Origin: Lutraria lutraria
Taxonomy: Eukaryota; Mollusca; Bivalvia; Venerida; Mactridae
Assembly (NCBI GenBank): GCA_964023205.1
Contig: OZ026833.1
Span: 37,054,366 to 37,118,365 of the forward strand
Direction: 5' to 3'
DNA length: 64,000 nt
The notes below the pieces were generated by a model. It was not told the origin of the DNA. It saw nothing but the letters and a program-made list of their open reading frames with translations, and did no database searches. The position numbers and the translations under genes are program-made. Below are positions 59,304 through 64,000 of this stretch, in pieces; the first letter of the stretch is position 1, and the number at the start of each line of letters is the position of its first letter.

Positions 59304-60797
59304 TAATGACGTCAGTAAAAAACGCTATAATGAAAAACGTGAATAACTTTTCTGTTTCTCAAAGTATTCATATCATGACCGACACACCATATAATTATTA
59401 TTTAGCTCATAACGCGTCTATTGAAGCGAAATAAAATACCCTCTCTGACCCCTATGTTTCCAAGAATGATTAGCTGCACGTTTCGCCCATGCGGCCCGTA
59501 CGCCATTGTTACGAGGTTATGTCAATCGAAAAAAAATCTAATTTATATGCTACAGTTGATTTACAATTGAAGTTCAAAAGGAAATTTGTAAATTAAAAGG
59601 AATTAAAATGCCGCGATTAAATAATGAAAATCGATCACGGGCTTTAGGGATGCTAGAAAGTGGAATTTCACAAACTGACGTCGCTAGGCGATTTGGTGTT
59701 GCAAGATGCACTTTTGCTAGCTTAGTTCAACGCGTAAATACCACTGGGAGCTTAGCAGATAGGCCTCGTTCAGGTGTGCCACGTGTGACATCTGTACGTC
59801 AAGACGTTTATATCCGTCAACGTCACCTGCGTGACCGCTTTACAATGACCCAATCGACTTCTTTCCAAGTTGTCGGTAATCGTGGTATGACTGTGAGCAG
59901 AAATACTGTAAGGAATCGCTTGAAGGAGCGTGGGATTATCTGCAGAAGACCTCAACGTGGAGCTATTCTTACGGAACGTCACCGTCGTGATCGGCGTCAA
60001 TGGGCACAGAATAAACTCCAACGAAACTGGAGAACAGTCGTATTCAGCGATGACTTTCGAATGCTGACGGACGATTTCGCGTGTATAGGCGACGTCATGA
60101 AAGTTTCGCACGTAATTGCATCTTGGAGTATATTTATAACCGCTACGGTGGAGGAGACGTTATGGTGTGGGCAGCCATGAGCCATACTTTTAAGACAGAT
60201 TTTGTTGTGATTAATGGAAATATGACAGCACAGCGCTACATAAACCAGGTTTTACGACCCGTAGTTCTTCCAATGTTCCGTCAACATCCCGGAATGACCT
60301 TCCAACACGATAATGCACGTCCTCACGTAGCCCATGTGACAAGAAACTTTCTAAATGGCAACACTATTGATGTTTTGCAATGGCCAGCCAATTCCCCGGA
60401 CTGCAATCCAATCGAACACATGTGGGACGTTCTTGGATGCCGTTTACGTCAGCGTCACCCCCAGCCACAAAACGTTCAGCAATTAACACAAGCTTTACAC
60501 CAAGAGCGGGCACGTATTCCACGGTCACGTAACGTGTGTGGGTCAATAAGACGAAGATTACAAGCAGTCGTCGCAGGACACGGAGGCCATACTCGATACT
60601 GACATTTTGGACAGGGCAATGTTTTTGTATCACCATTCTGAACATCACAATGGCGATAAAAACAAATGAAATGTTGTATACATGTTTGCAAATCTCTTTA
60701 TATTGGTATTTGACAAGAGTTGTAACTGTTACTACCATACCGTTGTAAATATGCATACATAAATACAGGTGTAGCGATTCTTTTTGACGTCAGTGTA
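59304..60797 (+). mobile_element. Tc1-like transposon, nearly intact
   Basis: Inverted ends around TGACGTCAGTAAAAAACGCTA (left, 59308) and its inverse TAGCGATTCTTTTTGACGTCA (right, about 60772-60792), with TATA context at both outer edges. Transposase on the plus strand with one evident frameshift. It lies inside the larger inverted-repeat structure 58928-62610. Confidence 0.75.
59608..60602 (+). pseudogene. Tc1-like transposase with one frameshift
   Basis: The first frame (59608-60075) has a helix-turn-helix start (GISQTDVARRFGVARCTFAS), a basic second DNA-binding region and VVFSDDFRM, the first catalytic Asp. Near 60065-60085 the frame shifts; the second frame (to 60602) carries YGGGDVMVWAAM, FQHDNARPHVAHV (second Asp) and PDCNPIEHMWD (third motif), and ends normally. 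Apart from the single shift the protein is complete, so this copy died recently. Confidence 0.85.
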
Positions 60798-61964
60798 TAA
60801 ACTGCAAATTCTGCGATGGATACGACAAGTGATACTATTTTCAACCCCGATGGAAGGGGTGTCACGTAACTATAAGTAGAAAAGGTAATACATAGCTGTA
60901 GGAGCTTGCGATACTGCATCTTGTAAAATAAACAAGTTAAATAAAGTAAAATTGTTGGGATAGATACATATAATTATTTACAAAGGTACATATTTACTAC
61001 ACTAGGCCGGATGGAAAACGTGTTTAGTTAAGGTCTTTATTTGGGTGAAACATGCTGGAATAACCTACACGTATTCTTGTGTATCTATACCACTAATTTG
61101 TCAAGCATTTTATTAGATACATGACATTAACAGTTGACCAATTTTTATTGCGCAACTTTTTGCGCGTGCTTTTCGAGAGGCACGATTTACAGGCTTTATT
61201 TGTCCTTGAATGATTTACATGATTTCTTGTACAATAATTAAAGCGCTGGGAGGACTGTTGCATTGAAGTAAAAATCGTTTGAGCGACTTAAGAATGGTAA
61301 TGAACACCTGTCCGCCTTTGTCTATAAGAATGATTTTCATATATTTTCGTCGAAATCCATTCTGAGCTAGTTTAGTTTACAGTTTCGTTTATTTCCAAAA
61401 AAAGATGTACATGCAAAACCATACCTGACTTCACTTTTTGGTCAAAATTTAGGACCTTTTTGCATAAAACAGACCATTTCCCACCTGATTAACTCCCCTC
61501 TAGCCATGTATTCTCCTGTTTCAGAGTTAAAAATGGTATTTTGTAAATGCAAGATTGGTCTAACTCATCATTGGACTTAGGCCATTTCTTGCACAAACTT
61601 GACACAACTGATGTTATGAAAATCGTTTGCGTGCGTGCCTTACCAATTTGTGTTTTTTCTCTCCCAATTTTTAGCGATAAATTGGTGATAGATCCAGCTA
61701 TTATGTATTTATTATGTTTAACTTACATTTTATTTATTGCTTCGACTAGTTTCGACTACACAATAGTCTTCATCAGGGATCAAAAGTAGGAGATGTATAT
61801 TGCATGATTCAGTTGATTTTTTTAAAGCATGGGAAATATTTTGGCAATTTAGACTGCAAAACTAGTAAGTATAATAATTAGAAATTCCCCGCACAAAAAT
61901 TTCAATCATAAACTGTTGAGGTAACCAATTTTACTACTTAATGGAAATTACTTTATTTAGTTAA
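60798..61964. other. Non-coding, nothing recognised
   Basis: AT-rich. A small inverted 'ttcgactagtttcgac' motif with 'gtcttcatcaggga' at about 61742 resembles the 3' ends of some retroelements but no more can be said. Confidence 0.35.
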
Positions 61965-62175
61965 GTAGTTCTGGAACACTGTATTGTCTCTGAGAGTAGT
62001 GAGATAGTATCATGGCACAAGGTCAGAAGTTCAGTATACAGAATAACAAATGTTTCATATAGTTTACATATTAACAGTATAAACATCAAAGCTCTGAAGA
62101 CACTGAATTTGTTTGGGTTTTCAAAATGTGTATTAGCTTGTAATTTCTCACCGTATGTCATGATTTTATCATTAC
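61965..62175. repeat. Inverted repeat arm (partner 58928-59130)
   Basis: See 58928-59130. The arm is interrupted at 62176-62566 and resumes at 62568. Confidence 0.6.
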
Positions 62176-62566
62176 ACGACAAAGTCGACTTTTTCGCATT
62201 GTCGCATAGTTGCATTTTCGCGTTCCGGTTGTACAAGTGCATGCGCACCAACTTGTATAAGGTTTATGTAAACTACCTGCGCATGCGTAACCGGAACGCA
62301 AAGATGCGAAAATGCGACAATGCAACAATGCGACAATGCAACAATGCGAAAATGTAACAATGCGAAAAAGTCGACTTTAAATTGTCGTGTTTTCGCAATG
62401 TTGTATTTTCGCCACGAAAAAGCGAAGATACGACAGATGTAAGGCGAAAACACGACACATTTTTGGTGTCGTATTGTCGTCCTTCATCTGTCGTATTTTC
62501 GCATTTTCGCTTTGTTGTGGCGAAAAGGCGAAAAGGCGAAAATACGACATGGCATAAATCAGCTAC
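62176..62566. mobile_element. CpG-rich palindromic insertion with GCGAAAA words
   Basis: Two consecutive palindromic blocks. The first (62181-62378) has ends AAAGTCGACTTTTTCGCA and its inverse, with 'gcgaaaatgcgacaatgc' repeats in between. The second (62382-62549) has 'gtcgtgttttcgc' and 'gcgaaaatacgaca' ends. Its limits are set by comparison with the uninterrupted arm at 58928-58975. Non-coding. Confidence 0.65.
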
Positions 62567-62901
62567 CATATTAGGAATAGATTTTTTTCCAGGCAAACAG
62601 TTAAAATGTGTATCTTTTGCTTGGTAATTATGGTTAATTGACGTAAAGATGTCAAATTCTGATTAATAATGGTAACAACACAGGCCTTTAATTATTTAAG
62701 GATGAATTTATTTAAAATATTTAAACTTCGGTCCCTACAGTACTCTCAGTGCTTTGATTTTTAAATAAGTGTATAGAAAGAGTTCTGATGGGTAAGTCTA
62801 CAGCCAATCAGGACATTTGTATTGACCGGTTGCTAGGTTCTTTAGAACAAATAGTAAGACTTTGTAGGAACTCGAAAATCTCGTGCTTTTGTAAAAATCT
62901 A

Positions 62902-62909
62902 TATAAATA
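62902..62909 (+). promoter_or_regulatory. TATA box (TATAAATA) of a host gene
   Basis: TATAAATA followed 18-24 nt later by a TCAGTC initiator-like sequence and then a short exon with a splice donor. Confidence 0.55.
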
Positions 62910-62929
62910 GTCCCGTCCCAGTCCTCTCA

Positions 62930-62962
62930 GTCAATTCCAGTACAGCTCGTGGGCTACCAAAG
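62930..62962 (+). other. Probable non-coding first exon
   Basis: From the predicted start about 25-30 nt after the TATA box to CCAAAG|GTAAAT, a good donor. No ATG in the exon, so the coding part would lie in exons beyond the window. Confidence 0.45.
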
Positions 62963-63221
62963 GTAAATATTTACAAATTGATTTTAATGAATCTTAGCAT
63001 AAATGTATGTTCAATTGAGGGTAATTATTTACTGAAAACCAGTTATATTTTAAAACGAAGCTGCAATAAATATATGCATGCGCGTTTTTTCTAATGTTTC
63101 TGTTATTGTGTCATAAATTGTGTCATAATGTAAACTGTATTCTAAATTCATAAACCTCCGTACTTTGATCATTTTTTAGACTTAAGGTGACTCGTCACAG
63201 CACAAATTTGTGAAAAAATAG

Positions 63222-63960
63222 CTACCTGACACTTTTTCTATGCATTCTAAAAAGTGGCGTTGTTCAATAATTACTGAAAGTACATAACTGAAATGAGTTT
63301 TTATCAACAGCTACTGATTCAATGTACATTTCTGCATCAGTAAAATAACATTTGATGATTAACAAGTATCTATAACTTTCACCTGAACTTATGCTAATTC
63401 CATTTGCCAAAATAATGTAGCATCATATCAAAACTACAATGTCCAACAAAAACTTCAACATGTCTTGAGGGTTTCCATATTCTAAATGCTCATTATTAAA
63501 TGTTTTTTTTCGTGATTAATATCAATTCTTAACACAGACTTTAATTTCACACAGTGAATTTTCTTCCATGTTTGTTTAAGCTAGGGTGTAGTACATAGTG
63601 TAAACACATGTGTGTAGGATTTTTGTTAAATGTGAATATTGAGGACTGTGTTTAGAATTGAAAATAAACATGGAAGAACATTTAAAAGTGAAAATTTAAA
63701 ATATGGAAACCCTCAATGACATATTGAAGTTATTGTTGGACGTTGTAGTTTTGATATGATGATACATTATTTTGGCAAATGGAATTAGCATAAGTTCAGG
63801 TGAGAATTATAGATACCAGTTAGTCATCAAATATTATTTTACTGGTGCAGAAATGTACATTTAATCATTAGCTATTGATAAAAACTCATTTCAGTTATGA
63901 ACTTTCAGTAATTATTTTACAATGCCACTTTAGGATGCATTGCTAAAATGTCAGATGGCC
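63222..63960. repeat. Large fold-back: inverted repeat arms of about 300-360 bp
   Basis: The left arm (63222-63590) and right arm (63650-63960) are inverted copies with scattered differences; landmarks 'caaaactacaatgtccaaca' versus 'tgttggacgttgtagttttg' and 'tgctaattccatttgccaaaa' versus 'ttttggcaaatggaattagca'. Spacer only about 60 bp, so the structure can fold on itself. It lies in the presumed first intron of the gene starting at 62930. Confidence 0.8.
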
Positions 63961-64000
63961 ATTTTGTAGCAACTTCGAATTATCTTAATATAGACATAGA

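Overview
The window is AT-rich animal DNA with introns, tRNA-derived SINEs, LINE fragments, mariner/Tc1 and Harbinger remnants, many MITEs and several satellites. The SINE family (four copies) and the 'aaagggccataactc' type repeat near 2.4-2.9 kb point to a bivalve or other mollusc; that assignment is inference from repeat character, not from a marker gene. Host protein-coding content is thin: a terminal exon on the plus strand at 159-260, minus-strand internal exons at 7363-7501 and 18902-18984, and a TATA-driven first exon at about 62930-62962.

The centrepiece is a complete Maverick/Polinton element (the proviral form of an adintovirus-like virus) at 25540-42805. It is 17,266 bp long, has terminal inverted repeats of 262 bp that I read as identical, starts AGTAGT and ends ACTACT, and is flanked by the 6-bp target duplication CATGTC. 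All recognisable core genes are open: protein-primed DNA polymerase B (28875-32666), packaging ATPase (34016-34663), DDE integrase with a chromodomain (36951-38024), penton/minor capsid (38281-39123), pVI-like protein (39120-39485), double-jelly-roll major capsid (39488-40786) and adenain-type protease (41239-41829). Around them lie basic core or GG-motif proteins, a two-pass membrane protein and conserved small Maverick proteins. The left arm and the far right end carry lineage-specific genes: a Q/Y-rich repeat protein, a coiled-coil/Cys protein, an MGNC-start protein probably acylated, a double CCHC zinc-knuckle protein, a possible F-box protein, a duplicated small-gene pair and a coiled-coil/Cys protein by the right end.

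Regulation is unusually readable. TATA boxes lie 36-43 nt before the ATG of five genes. Polymerase and zinc-knuckle genes share a divergent promoter. A second divergent promoter holds four CCAAT boxes on a 24-bp repeat. The right-end gene has an ATF/CREB-site array with E2F-like and GC boxes. Four accessory or terminal genes end in a recurring short hairpin element, always in the same orientation relative to the gene, while other transcription units end in AATAAA.

The element sits inside an older minus-strand ORF whose frame is continuous across the empty site (42812-43139 joined to 25460-25539). That ORF lies beside, and divergent from, a decayed Harbinger (HARBI1-like) nuclease at 43926-44530, so this looks like a virus-like element nested in a dead transposon. 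Right of it the window is repeats: a satellite with a fold-back element tandemly duplicated as a 1370-bp unit (45.97-48.71 kb), two Tc1-like elements (55.35-56.83 and 59.30-60.80 kb) and several large inverted repeats.
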